Shown: positions 48,419 through 57,937 of the stretch, piece after piece
Numbering within the stretch: position 1 is the stretch's first letter
How the letters are laid out: each line of letters starts with the position of its first letter
Assembly (NCBI RefSeq): GCF_003586285.1
Contig: NZ_QUBR01000002.1
Location: forward strand, 1 to 64,000
Origin: Aeromicrobium endophyticum
GTDB lineage: Bacteria; Actinomycetota; Actinomycetes; Propionibacteriales; Nocardioidaceae
Length of the DNA: 64,000 nt
Direction of reading: 5' to 3'
Position numbers and translations under genes: made by a program
Notes under the pieces: generated by a model
What the model was told of the DNA's origin: nothing
The model's input: only the letters and a program-made list of their open reading frames with translations
Database searches by the model: none

Positions 48419-49270
48419 TCAGGCCCGGGCGAGTGCCGCGTCGACGAAGCGCTCGGCCGCGCCGTCCGAGCAGGGCAGGAACACGCTGGGCTCGGCCAGC
48501 TCGAGCTCGATCAGCAGTGGCGAGCCGTCGGCGGCCGTGACGAGGTCGACCCGGGCGTACAGCGGTGGACGGTCGAGACCGATGGCCTCGCACGCCGTCG
48601 CGATCGCGTGCTCGGAGACCTCCAGCTGCGCCGGCGTGGGCGTGCGCGGCGTGATGGACTCGCGGCTGTCGCGGTCCTGCCGGACCCCCTCGCCGCGCTC
48701 GAGCAGCGGGCCCTTGCGGATCGCGTGGGAGAACGAGCCGGAGAAGTGCAGCATCGCCGTCTCGCCCTCGTCGTCGACCGACGAGATGTAGGGCTGGGTC
48801 ATCGAGCTGCGTCCGGCCGCGACCAGCGACGCGCTGTGCTCCCACACCTCGTCGCGGGTGCCCCAGCGGGCCGTGTCCTTCGAGCCGGCCGAGATCGTCG
48901 GCTTGACGACCCACTCGGCGTGGTCGCCGATGTCGTCGCCCGGCGCCACGTCCCACCGCGTCTCGATGATGGGGACGCCTGCGGCCTCGAGCTGTCGCAG
49001 GTAGGACTTGTCGGTGTTCCACGTCAGGACGTCGACGTCGTTGTGCAGGTGGGGCACCGATGCGGCCCACGCGAGGAACTCGTCCCGGCGGGACAGGTAG
49101 TCCCAGCACGAGCGCACGACGACGACCTCGTAGCCCGTCCAGTCGATCGACGGGTCGTCCCAGACGACGATCTCGCCGCCCGCGCCCCGCGCCTCGGCGG
49201 CGGCGACGAGGAGGGGCAGGTCGGCGTCGAACGCGCCGTGGGCCGAGCTGGTGACGAAGGCGATGGTCAT
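48419..49270 (-). CDS. ATP-grasp domain protein
   Basis: The 283-residue protein resembles RimK/glutathione-synthetase-type ATP-grasp ligases: VVVRSCWDYLSRRDEFLAWA early, WVVKPTISAGSKDTARW as the ATP-binding lysine strand, SSVDDEGETAMLHFSG and LIELELAEPSVFLP with metal-binding acidic residues. It may join an amino acid to a peptide or small molecule. TAGACT is seven bases from the ATG, divergent from the glycosyltransferase gene. Confidence 0.83.
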   Translation of the reverse strand: MTIAFVTSSAHGAFDADLPLLVAAAEARGAGGEIVVWDDPSIDWTGYEVVVVRSCWDYLSRRDEFLAWAASVPHLHNDVDVLTWNTDKSYLRQLEAAGVPIIETRWDVAPGDDIGDHAEWVVKPTISAGSKDTARWGTRDEVWEHSASLVAAGRSSMTQPYISSVDDEGETAMLHFSGSFSHAIRKGPLLERGEGVRQDRDSRESITPRTPTPAQLEVSEHAIATACEAIGLDRPPLYARVDLVTAADGSPLLIELELAEPSVFLPCSDGAAERFVDAALARA

Positions 49271-49277
49271 GCCGGTC

Positions 49278-49339
49278 AGTCTAGGTTCGGCGCCGCCGGC
49301 TCCACGGAGGCGAGGCATGCTCGGCGCTGCTGCTACGTT
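49278..49339. promoter_or_regulatory. Divergent leaderless promoters, ATP-grasp and glycosyltransferase genes
   Basis: TAGACT on the minus strand (49278-49283) and TACGTT on the plus strand (49334-49339) each lie seven bases from the respective ATG (49270 and 49347). The 76-base gap shows no ribosome site for either gene. Confidence 0.6.
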
Positions 49340-49346
49340 TTCGTGC

Positions 49347-50360
49347 ATGCCAGCACCAGGTCGCCAGCCCATCTCGGTGGCCGTGGTCATCCCCGTCTAC
49401 AGCGGATCGCAGACGTTGCCCGCGCTGATCGACGAGCTGTCGGTCATGACGACGGCCGGACGCACCGAGGCGGGGCTCTCGTACGTCGTCGAGTCGGTCG
49501 TCCTGGCGTGGGACCACGGTCCCGACCGCAGCGACGACGTCATCCGCGAGCTGGCTCGCACGCACTCGTGGGTGCGCCCCGTGTGGTTGTCGCGCAACTA
49601 CGGGCAGCACCCGGCGACGTGCGCCGGCATGCTCGCCACCGGCGCCGACTGGATCGTCACGATGGACGAGGACGGGCAGCACGACCCTGCCCACATCCCC
49701 GCGATGCTCGACCGCGCGTACGCGTCGCGACGTCAGCTGGTCTACGCCAGGCCGTCCAACGAGCCGCCGCACGGCATGCTCCGCAACGCCGCCTCGCGGG
49801 GGGCCAAGTGGATGTTCAAGGTGCTGATGGGCGACTCCGCCCCGGTCGTCGACTTCCACAGCTTCCGTCTGGTCGCCGGAGGCGCCGGTCGGGTCGTGGC
49901 GGCGTCGGTCGGCCCGGGCGTCTACCTCGACGTCGCCTTGGCTTGGGCCATCCCGCTGGCCACCGACGTCGACCTGCCGATGCGTGTCGAGGGCCGGCCG
50001 GCGACCAACTACTCGACCCGGCGTCTGCTGTCGCACTTCTGGCGCCTGGTGCTGTCGTCGGGCACCAAGCCGCTGCGGATGATCGCGGCCCTCGGCATGT
50101 TCTCCGCCGTGGTGGGCTTCTGCCTGGGCATCTTCTACTCGGTCCAGAAGCTGTTCGGCGAGGTCGAGGTCCGTGGCTGGACGACCCTGACGGTGCTGGC
50201 GCTGGTCGGGGGCGGGCTCGTGCTGCTCTCGCTGGGCGTCATCGCCGAGTACATCGGCATGATCGCGGCCCGCTCGATGGGGCGCTCGAACTTCCTGGTG
50301 ACCCGCGACCCGGCTCTCGCGTTCCCGGGCGCCGAGCCCGAGGACGATCCGACCGCCTGA
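49347..50360 (+). CDS. Family 2 glycosyltransferase with two C-terminal membrane helices
   Basis: The 337-residue protein has a GT-A domain: AVVIPVYSGSQTLPALIDEL, the D-x-D-type TMDEDGQHDP and a membrane-anchored tail with two helices (MIAALGMFSAVVGFCLGIFY and TLTVLALVGGGLVLLSLGVIAEYIG). This matches polyprenyl-phosphate glycosyltransferases such as ArnC/DPM1. A nucleotide-sugar epimerase gene is coupled downstream by TGATG, so the two probably make and load a surface sugar. Start 49347 follows TACGTT by seven bases; in-frame starts upstream fall in the promoter. Confidence 0.87.
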   Translation: MPAPGRQPISVAVVIPVYSGSQTLPALIDELSVMTTAGRTEAGLSYVVESVVLAWDHGPDRSDDVIRELARTHSWVRPVWLSRNYGQHPATCAGMLATGADWIVTMDEDGQHDPAHIPAMLDRAYASRRQLVYARPSNEPPHGMLRNAASRGAKWMFKVLMGDSAPVVDFHSFRLVAGGAGRVVAASVGPGVYLDVALAWAIPLATDVDLPMRVEGRPATNYSTRRLLSHFWRLVLSSGTKPLRMIAALGMFSAVVGFCLGIFYSVQKLFGEVEVRGWTTLTVLALVGGGLVLLSLGVIAEYIGMIAARSMGRSNFLVTRDPALAFPGAEPEDDPTA

Positions 50361-51298
50361 TGGAGCGTGTCAGGACGTGGGTCGTCGGTCGGGGCGGGCT
50401 GGTCGGATCGGCCATCGCGCGGCGGCCCGAGCTGGACGTGTTCGACGCCGTGCCCGTGCCCTGGGGCACCCCCGACGCGCCGCACGTGCTCGACGCCGAG
50501 CTGAGCCGGTTCGTGGCCTGGGCCGACGGGCGTCCGTGGGCCGTGGTGTGGGCGGCGGGCTCGGGCGTGATGCTCACCGGAGAGGACGTCCTCGACCTCG
50601 AGGTGGCCACCTTCCGCCGGTTCTGCGCCAGCGGCGAGCAGGTGCTCCCGCGGGGGAGGGGCGGCGTCTACCTCGTGTCGTCGGCCGGTGGGACGTACGC
50701 CGGGTCGCAGCGTCCTCCGTTCGGGCTCTCGACGACCCCGGTGCCGCTCAACGCGTACGGGCGAGCCAAGCTGGCGCAGGAGGACGCCCTCGAAGAGCTG
50801 TCGGGCGGGCACGTCGACGTCACGATCGGACGTCTCTCCAACGCCTACGGCCCGGGCCAGGACCTGACCAAGCGCCAAGGCCTGGTGACGCAGCTGTGCC
50901 TCAGCATGCTGATGGGTCGTCCGGCGACGGTGTTCGCGCCGTTGGAGACGCTGCGCGACTTCGTCTACGTCGACGACGCGGCCAGGATCGTGGCCGATGA
51001 CGTCGTCGCCATGGCGTCGTCCGACCAGGTGTCCTGCGTGCGTCGCATCGTGTGCTCGGGGCGGTCGGTCAGCATCGCCGAGCTCATCGCGATGGTCGAG
51101 CAGGTCGCGGGGCATCCCCTGCCCCTGGTGCACCTGCTCGCGGCAGGATCGGACTCGCCCGTGGATCTCCGGCTGCGGTCGGACCCCGACCCGCGCATCG
51201 AGCGGATGCTGGCGACGCCGCTCGAGACCGGGGTGAACCTCGTGTGGGCCGATCTCGTCGACCGGCTGGCCGCGGGACGTCTGTCCGAGATCGCGTGA
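50360..51298 (+). CDS. NAD-dependent nucleotide-sugar epimerase/dehydratase
   Basis: The 312-residue protein has the nucleotide loop VVGRGGLVGSAIA, VSSAGGTYAGS for the Ser/Thr region, YGRAK for the catalytic Tyr and Lys, GRLSNAYGPGQ and a C-terminal substrate domain. It resembles UDP-sugar 4-epimerases or dTDP-sugar reductases. Coupled to the glycosyltransferase gene; the pair may form a small surface-glycan unit. Confidence 0.83.
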   Translation: MERVRTWVVGRGGLVGSAIARRPELDVFDAVPVPWGTPDAPHVLDAELSRFVAWADGRPWAVVWAAGSGVMLTGEDVLDLEVATFRRFCASGEQVLPRGRGGVYLVSSAGGTYAGSQRPPFGLSTTPVPLNAYGRAKLAQEDALEELSGGHVDVTIGRLSNAYGPGQDLTKRQGLVTQLCLSMLMGRPATVFAPLETLRDFVYVDDAARIVADDVVAMASSDQVSCVRRIVCSGRSVSIAELIAMVEQVAGHPLPLVHLLAAGSDSPVDLRLRSDPDPRIERMLATPLETGVNLVWADLVDRLAAGRLSEIA

Positions 51299-51311
51299 CC
51301 GTCCACCGAGA

Positions 51312-51361
51312 ATGAAGTTAAATGCTTCAATCTTGTGAAATGAAGTCAAATGCTTCACTAT
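51312..51361 (+). promoter_or_regulatory. satD promoter with two direct-repeat operators
   Basis: ATGAAGTTAAATGCTTCA (51312-51329) and ATGAAGTCAAATGCTTCA (51340-51357) differ at one base and are 28 bases apart; each contains TGAAG/CTTCA half-sites. A promoter TTGTGA (51333-51338), 17-bp spacer, CACTAT (51356-51361) lies across them, so the second repeat covers the spacer. The AT content is far above the surroundings. Confidence 0.75.
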
Positions 51362-51367
51362 GGCCAG

Positions 51368-52012
51368 ATGAACCGTCCCGCTTCACCTCAGCTCCACGCC
51401 GTGATCGGCGACCTGGTGGGCTCGCGCGAGCAGGCGTCGCGCAGCGAGGCGCAGCGACACCTGACGACCGCCTTGGCCGTCGCCAACGAGATGGTCGACG
51501 CCGAGCAGCCGCTCGAGCCGACGATCGGCGACGAGCTGCAGGGCGTCTACGCCGACCTCTCCAGCGCGATGCTCGCCACGGTGCTGGTGCGGCTGGCGCT
51601 GCCGGAATCGATGGACTGCCGGTTCGGCATCGGGGTCGGAGGGATCGAGATCGTCGGTGAGTCCAACTACGGTCTGACCCAGGACGGCCCCGCCTGGTGG
51701 TCGGCACGCCAGGCCGTCGACACGGCCAAGGACCGCAGCCGCCAGCTGCCGGGGCTGCGCACGTGGATCGTGCGCGACGACACGACGGAGGCACCCGACA
51801 TGGCCCAGGCCTACCTGCTGGTCCGCGACGACCTCGTCAGCGGCTTCGACGGGCGCCAGCGGCGCATCGCGCTCGGCCAGCTGCGAGGGCGGTCGCTGAC
51901 GCAGCTGGCCGCCGACGAGGGCATCTCGCCGTCGGCCGTCTCGCAACGGCACCGTGCCGGCATCGGCGCGCTGCTCGAGTCGATCGCCCAGGCGTCCGGA
52001 GGCACGGCATGA
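51368..52012 (+). CDS. SatD-family protein with a C-terminal helix-turn-helix
   Basis: The 214-residue protein matches the SatD family named after a streptococcal acid-tolerance operon: [21 protein letters not shown] near the start, [49 protein letters not shown]. The C terminus ([22 protein letters not shown]) is a helix-turn-helix like those of sigma region 4. ATG 51368 is six bases after CACTAT, so leaderless; ATG 51362-region bases belong to the promoter. It is coupled to a membrane protein by ATGA and may repress its own promoter. Confidence 0.85.
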   Translation: MNRPASPQLHAVIGDLVGSREQASRSEAQRHLTTALAVANEMVDAEQPLEPTIGDELQGVYADLSSAMLATVLVRLALPESMDCRFGIGVGGIEIVGESNYGLTQDGPAWWSARQAVDTAKDRSRQLPGLRTWIVRDDTTEAPDMAQAYLLVRDDLVSGFDGRQRRIALGQLRGRSLTQLAADEGISPSAVSQRHRAGIGALLESIAQASGGTA

Positions 52013-52671
52013 GCGTGCTCGCGGTGCTGCTGGCGAGCATCGGTGTCGCCGACCTGGTGCGCCGATGGAAGATCGGCTCGGGGGTGCTGGTCGCGGTGGC
52101 AGGCCTGCTCCTGCTCGGGGCCGGCTGGCACACCGTGTGGCTCGCGGCGCTGCTCACCGTCGTGCTCGTCGTGTGGGTCGTCGCGGCGGGCCACGACTCG
52201 TCGGCCGGCGTGACGCTCCTGGGTGTCGTGGTCGTCCTCCTCGTGGTCTCGTCGGGGTGGTGGACGTTCGACGACGTGCCGGCCCGAGGCTGGTACGACG
52301 ACCTGCCGATCCCGCGCCTGGCCGACGTGCCGATCGACCGCGCGGCCCTGGGGCTGGGCGTCGTGCTGTTCCTGTCCACCGCCGCCAACGTCGTGGTCCG
52401 GCGCGTCCTCCAGGCCACCGGACCGCAGGTGCTCGCGCAGGGGGCCGAGCTCAAGGGTGGACGCGTGCTCGGCCCGCTCGAGCGGTGGTTCGTGCTGGCG
52501 TGCGCGCTCAGCGGCAACCTCGCCGCGATCGCGATCGTCGTCGCCGCGAAGGGCATCCTGCGGTTCCCCGAGATCTCCCGCGACAACGCCGACGGCCTGC
52601 GTGCCGAGTACGTGCTCGTCGGCAGCTTCGTCAGCTGGGGCCTGGCCCTGGTGTTCGTCCCGCTCTTCTGA
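52009..52671 (+). CDS. Multi-pass membrane protein paired with SatD
   Basis: The 220-residue protein has about six hydrophobic segments, for example [55 protein letters not shown] and [20 protein letters not shown] conserved cytoplasmic segment reads [18 protein letters not shown]. Such genes accompany satD in other Gram-positives. It probably senses or transports something whose signal SatD relays; this is inference. Confidence 0.75.
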   Translation: MSVLAVLLASIGVADLVRRWKIGSGVLVAVAGLLLLGAGWHTVWLAALLTVVLVVWVVAAGHDSSAGVTLLGVVVVLLVVSSGWWTFDDVPARGWYDDLPIPRLADVPIDRAALGLGVVLFLSTAANVVVRRVLQATGPQVLAQGAELKGGRVLGPLERWFVLACALSGNLAAIAIVVAAKGILRFPEISRDNADGLRAEYVLVGSFVSWGLALVFVPLF

Positions 52672-52718
52672 GCGGACTCGCAGACCGGCGATCGAGACCA
52701 CGGCGTAATCTGTGCACC

Positions 52719-54404
<1,686 letters not shown>

Positions 54405-54422
54405 TCGTGGCCGGAGTCTGCT

Positions 54423-54489
54423 CCCTCGAGATGTGTGACGACGTGCACCGCTCTGTGTCGTCGCGAGGGGCAGGACGTCACACATCGCG
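54423..54489 (+). repeat. Second copy of the palindromic element (copy B)
   Basis: Left arm GATGTGTGACG (54430-54440) and right arm CGTCACACATC (54476-54486) are perfect inverted repeats, matching the ends of the element at 10887-10966. The interior GTCGTCGCG and CAG also align. It is flanked by near-identical GGAGTCTGCT (54413-54422) and GGAGTCGGCT (54490-54499). It lies between ilvD and a hypothetical gene. Confidence 0.65.
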
Positions 54490-54513
54490 GGAGTCGGCTA
54501 TGGAGGCGGGCGT

Positions 54514-55182
54514 GTGATCGTCTTCGCGACGAAGTGGGACTTCCTGTTCGCGTCGGTGCTGATCGGCGTGGACCGGACGACGGGGGTGTTCTCGGGCACC
54601 GAGGCGGCAGTGGGCCAGCAGATGGTCGCGGTGTGGACGAGCGCCGAGATCGCCGAGCAGGCGCTGCACGTCGAGTCGTGGGAGCTGCGCCCCATCCTCG
54701 TGCGTGACCTGCTGCAGCTGCTGCCCCCGGGCGTCGGCGTGCAGGTCGACCCCGAGCGCACGTCCGGCATGACGGCGTCTGCGGCCTACGTGGCCGGCCT
54801 CAAGCCGTTCAGCGAGCCGTTTCCGGTCGGCGCAGCCGTCCGCGTGACGATGTGGGACGAGATCCCCGACGGCGCGCTCGCGGCCTTGACGCAGGCGGCG
54901 GGCGAGCACGACGTCCGTGAGCTGCACGCCCTCATGTACACCGTCGACGACAGCCCGCCGATCGGCTGCCTGGCGTGGGTGGGCGAGGCGACGGCCGACG
55001 CGTCCGCCGTCGGTCGAACGCTCGAGACCGCGCTGCTGACCGCGGCCGGACCGGCCGACCTGGGTGTCGTGACGGTGCGGGTGCTCGAGCTGGCGGCGCT
55101 CCCTCAGGAGGTGCGGTCGGCCATCGGCGACCGGCACGTCCTGCGGCTTCGTCGTCGGCGGTCGGGCTTTTGGCGCCGCTGA
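54514..55182 (+). CDS. Hypothetical protein with possible SseB-like C terminus
   Basis: The 222-residue protein begins VIVFATKWDFLFASVLIG and has a C-terminal half with PIGCLAWVGEATADASAVGRTLE that recalls SseB-type domains, but the match is weak. No membrane helix. GGAGG seven bases before GTG 54514 supports the start. Element B lies directly upstream and its right end may overlap the promoter. Confidence 0.65.
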   Translation: MIVFATKWDFLFASVLIGVDRTTGVFSGTEAAVGQQMVAVWTSAEIAEQALHVESWELRPILVRDLLQLLPPGVGVQVDPERTSGMTASAAYVAGLKPFSEPFPVGAAVRVTMWDEIPDGALAALTQAAGEHDVRELHALMYTVDDSPPIGCLAWVGEATADASAVGRTLETALLTAAGPADLGVVTVRVLELAALPQEVRSAIGDRHVLRLRRRRSGFWRR

Positions 55183-55225
55183 GCCCGCGCCGACCCCGCC
55201 TCGGACGGTCGGGGACAATGGAGGA

Positions 55226-56668
55226 ATGCCATCTCCCCGTCCCGCGTCCTTCACCGAGGACGAGCTCGCGATCGCGCTGAAGGTCCTCGGCGAGGCCCAG
55301 TTCCTCGAGGACGACGACCAGGCCTACGTCGCGCTGCGGCACGCGTGCGGCAAGTTCTACAAGGACGTCAAGAAGCAGCGTCGCCTGGCCAAGCGGGCCG
55401 AGGTCGCGGCCGCCGACCGAGCCGTCGTGGCCACCACCGCGACCGGCTCGCCGACCCGCATCGACGACGAGACCGAGGGCATCCCGCTCGTGTCGAACGC
55501 CGCCGGCGCCACCGCAGGCACGCTGCTGGTGCCGCGGCCCTGCTACATCTGCAAGCAGAAGTACACCGTGGTCGATGCGTTCTACCACCAGCTGTGCCCC
55601 GACTGCGCAGCCGTCAACCGCGCCAAGCGCGACGCTCGCACCGATCTCACCGGCAAGCGCGCCCTGCTGACGGGCGGACGCGCCAAGATCGGCATGTACA
55701 TCGCCCTGCGGCTGCTGCGCGACGGCGCGCACACGACGATCACCACGCGGTTCCCCCACGACGCCGTCCGCCGCTTCACGGCGATGCACGACAGCGCCGA
55801 CTGGATCCACCGGCTCCGCATCGTCGGCATCGACCTGCGCGACCCGGCCCAGGTCGTGGGTCTCGCCGACTCGGTCGCGGCGCAGGGACCCCTCGACATC
55901 CTGATCAACAACGCCGCCCAGACCGTGCGGCGCACCCCGGGGGCGTATGCGCCGCTGGCCGAGGCCGAGTCGGCGCCGCTGCCCGACGGGCCGCTGCCCG
56001 AGCTGATGACGTTCGGCCACACCAGCGACGCCCACCCGGCCGCCCTGGTCGGCTCGGTCTCGGCCCACCCCGTCATGGCCGGTGACGCCTACACCGCCGA
56101 CGAGCTGACGTCGCTCGCGATGGCGGCAGGGTCGGCCGATCTCGAGCGCATCGACGCCGGGGGACTCGTGCCCGACACGGTCGACGTCAACAGCTGGACG
56201 CAGCGGGTGCACGAGGTCGACGCCCTCGAGCTGCTGGAGGTGCAGCTGTGCAACACGACGGCGCCCTTCATCCTGGTCAGCCGCCTGCGCCCGTCGATGG
56301 CCGCAGCGGAGGCGCGCCGCACCTACGTCGTCAACGTGTCGGCGATGGAGGGTCAGTTCAGCCGTCGCTACAAGGGGCCCGGCCACCCGCACACCAACAT
56401 GGCGAAGGCGGCGCTCAACATGCTGACCCGCACCAGCGCGGGCGAGATGCTCGAGCAGGACGGCATCCTGATGACCGCCGTCGACACCGGCTGGATCACC
56501 GACGAGCGACCGCACCCGACGAAGGTGCGGCTCGCCGAGGAGGGGTTCAAGGCGCCGCTCGACCTGGTCGACGGGGCTGCGCGCGTGTACGACCCGATCG
56601 TGCGGGGCGAGGCGGGCGACGACGTGCACGGCGTCTTCCTGAAGGACTACGTGGCCTCGCCCTGGTAG
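55226..56668 (+). CDS. Short-chain dehydrogenase fused to a zinc motif
   Basis: The 480-residue protein has an N-terminal helical region, then Cys106, Cys109, Cys124 and Cys127 (CYICKQKYTVV ... HQLCPDC) that can bind zinc, and an SDR domain (RALLTGGRAKIGMYIALRL, ILINNAAQTVRR). The Ser region is VNVSAMEG, but where Y-x-x-x-K is expected the sequence is TNMAK, so the catalytic Tyr is replaced by Thr. Similar fusions occur in bacteria and fungi. GACAAT lies six bases before ATG, with GGAGGA filling the gap. Function unknown. Confidence 0.83.
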   Translation: MPSPRPASFTEDELAIALKVLGEAQFLEDDDQAYVALRHACGKFYKDVKKQRRLAKRAEVAAADRAVVATTATGSPTRIDDETEGIPLVSNAAGATAGTLLVPRPCYICKQKYTVVDAFYHQLCPDCAAVNRAKRDARTDLTGKRALLTGGRAKIGMYIALRLLRDGAHTTITTRFPHDAVRRFTAMHDSADWIHRLRIVGIDLRDPAQVVGLADSVAAQGPLDILINNAAQTVRRTPGAYAPLAEAESAPLPDGPLPELMTFGHTSDAHPAALVGSVSAHPVMAGDAYTADELTSLAMAAGSADLERIDAGGLVPDTVDVNSWTQRVHEVDALELLEVQLCNTTAPFILVSRLRPSMAAAEARRTYVVNVSAMEGQFSRRYKGPGHPHTNMAKAALNMLTRTSAGEMLEQDGILMTAVDTGWITDERPHPTKVRLAEEGFKAPLDLVDGAARVYDPIVRGEAGDDVHGVFLKDYVASPW

Positions 56669-56707
56669 ACCGCCGCTCGGGTCGTTGCTCCGGCCCCGGG
56701 CGAGCGA

Positions 56708-56736
56708 ACGGCCCGGCGGCCAGGCCGCCGGGCCGT
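56708..56736. terminator. Two-way terminator
   Basis: ACGGCCCGGCGGC (56708-56720) pairs perfectly with GCCGCCGGGCCGT (56724-56736). It lies between the end of the SDR gene and the end of the convergent lipoprotein gene and can stop both. Confidence 0.85.
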
Positions 56737-56756
56737 CTGCTGCGTTGTGCGGGCTG

Positions 56757-57086
56757 CTACGGCGCGGGCGTCGACGAGGGGGTCTGCGGCGTGATGCACT
56801 TGCCGATCTCCTTGGAGACGTCGCCCTGGGCCTTGGTGTCCTGATCGGACGGCTTGTACTTGGTGTTGTTCTCGGCGACGGCCTTGACGGCCTCGTCGGA
56901 CAGGTCGGAGTCGATGATCGCCTTGGCGGCGCAGTCGGCCTGCTTGCCGGTGATGGCGCCGTTCGTGGACTTCTTGAGCTGTGCCGCGAGCTTGTCCTGG
57001 CTGGGACGGTCGCCTCCACCGCCGCCGCAGGCGGACGTGAGGGTCAGGGCAGCGACGACGAAGGCCGCGCTCAGAGTCTTCTTCAT
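56757..57086 (-). CDS. Small lipoprotein, paralogue 1
   Basis: The 109-residue product starts MKKTLSAAFVVAALTLTSAC, a signal peptide with the lipobox TSAC. A Gly-rich linker and a helical domain with two Cys (KQADCAAK and GKCITPQ, likely a disulfide) follow. It is a clear paralogue of the next upstream gene on this strand (57267-57584). GGGAGA six bases before the ATG supports the start. Function unknown. Confidence 0.8.
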   Translation of the reverse strand: MKKTLSAAFVVAALTLTSACGGGGGDRPSQDKLAAQLKKSTNGAITGKQADCAAKAIIDSDLSDEAVKAVAENNTKYKPSDQDTKAQGDVSKEIGKCITPQTPSSTPAP

Positions 57087-57200
57087 GGGGTCTCCCGCAG
57101 GGATCGGGTCCGCGCCGGAGGTTCGCGGACAGGCACGCTCATGGTCGCACCCGTGCGCCCTGGCGTCACTGCCGCCCTGGCACTGGTGCCAGGACGACGA

Positions 57201-57238
57201 CGGCCCGGAGGGCGCAGGCGTCTGCACCGTCCGGGCCG
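57201..57238 (-). terminator. Terminator between the two lipoprotein genes
   Basis: CGGCCCGGA (57201-57209) pairs with TCCGGGCCG (57230-57238), with an inner GCAG/CTGC hairpin in the loop. On the minus strand it follows the stop of the 57267-57584 gene. Confidence 0.7.
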
Positions 57239-57266
57239 GGGTCGGCGTGGACCGCCGCGCGTCGGG

Positions 57267-57584
57267 CTAGTTGGCCGCAGCCGTGGCGCACTTCGTCAGG
57301 TCGGACTGGAGGCCGTTGAGGGCGTCCTTGTCCTTGTCGCTGCCCTTGTACTTCTTGTCGCCGTCGACGATGGCCTGCAGCGTCTTGTCGGAGACGTCGG
57401 AGTCGACGAGCGCTCCGGCGATGCAGTCGGCCGTCTTGGACGGGATCTTGGTGCCGAACACGTTGTCCTTGCTCGTGAGCGCCTCCTTGACATCCGCCTT
57501 CGAGGGACGGTCGCCTCCGCCGCCGCAGGCGGACGTGAGGGAGAGGGCGGCGACGACGAACGCCGCGGTCAAGGTCTTCTTCAT
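57267..57584 (-). CDS. Small lipoprotein, paralogue 2
   Basis: The 105-residue product begins MKKTLTAAFVVAALSLTSAC and shares with its neighbour the lipobox, the GGGGDRPS linker, a KTADCIAGALVDSDVSDKTL helix and a final Cys (TKCATAAAN). The two arose by tandem duplication. It is divergent from the ilvBNC leader. Function unknown. Confidence 0.8.
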   Translation of the reverse strand: MKKTLTAAFVVAALSLTSACGGGGDRPSKADVKEALTSKDNVFGTKIPSKTADCIAGALVDSDVSDKTLQAIVDGDKKYKGSDKDKDALNGLQSDLTKCATAAAN

Positions 57585-57758
57585 GAGGGTTCCCCTAGGT
57601 AGATTGCCTGTCGCGTGGGGACAGGTCCGATGACCATCTCAGCGCATGACCACGGTAGGGGGCCAATCGGGGCGCGCTCGCGCCCCCAAATCGTCCACAT
57701 GATGGTACGGAGCGTCTCGCGACTTGATATTTAGCCAGCGCAGGCCCATCCTTGAGGC

Positions 57759-57791
57759 ATGCATGCGCACCTTCTCGTAGTACGCCACTGA
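57759..57791 (+). CDS. ilv leader peptide [10 protein letters not shown]
   Basis: ATG at 57759 opens a 10-codon ORF with two Leu codons followed by two Val codons, then R-H and TGA at 57789-57791. Low charged tRNA-Leu or tRNA-Val would stall ribosomes here. Only a weak GAGG lies directly before the ATG. The peptide matches the kind of leader found upstream of ilvBNC in corynebacteria. Confidence 0.7.
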   Translation: MHAHLLVVRH

Positions 57792-57830
57792 CGCGACGCC
57801 CCACCAGGCTTAGCGTCTCCCTCGACAGCA

Positions 57831-57863
57831 CCCAGCGAACGCTGGGGGCCGGGGGATTTTTTT
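57831..57863 (+). terminator. ilvBNC attenuator
   Basis: CCCAGCG (57831-57837) pairs with CGCTGGG (57840-57846); a G-rich stretch and seven T (57857-57863) follow. TAGCGT at 57811-57816 could compete for CGCTGG as an antiterminator arm. The leader peptide ends 40 bases upstream. Confidence 0.65.
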
Positions 57864-57937
57864 ATGGGTCCGTGCGACGGGGGACGAGCCGGTCGGAACC
57901 GGCCTCCGATCATCCGAACAGTGAGGTAGCAACAGAC

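Larger units (their letters stand above)
57585..57937 (+). promoter_or_regulatory. ilvBNC promoter and attenuation leader region
   Basis: This 353-base gap holds no full gene. It contains a hairpin GGGGCGCG/CGCGCCCC (57669-57686), an AT-rich -10 candidate TATTTA (57728-57733), a 10-codon leader peptide and an attenuator, each listed separately, and the ilvB ribosome site GTGAGGTAG (57921-57929). Confidence 0.7.

Noticed and set aside
57669..57686. GGGGCGCG/CGCGCCCC hairpin as a terminator
   Set aside because: It is upstream of both divergent transcripts and has no T-run, so no gene needs it as a terminator.
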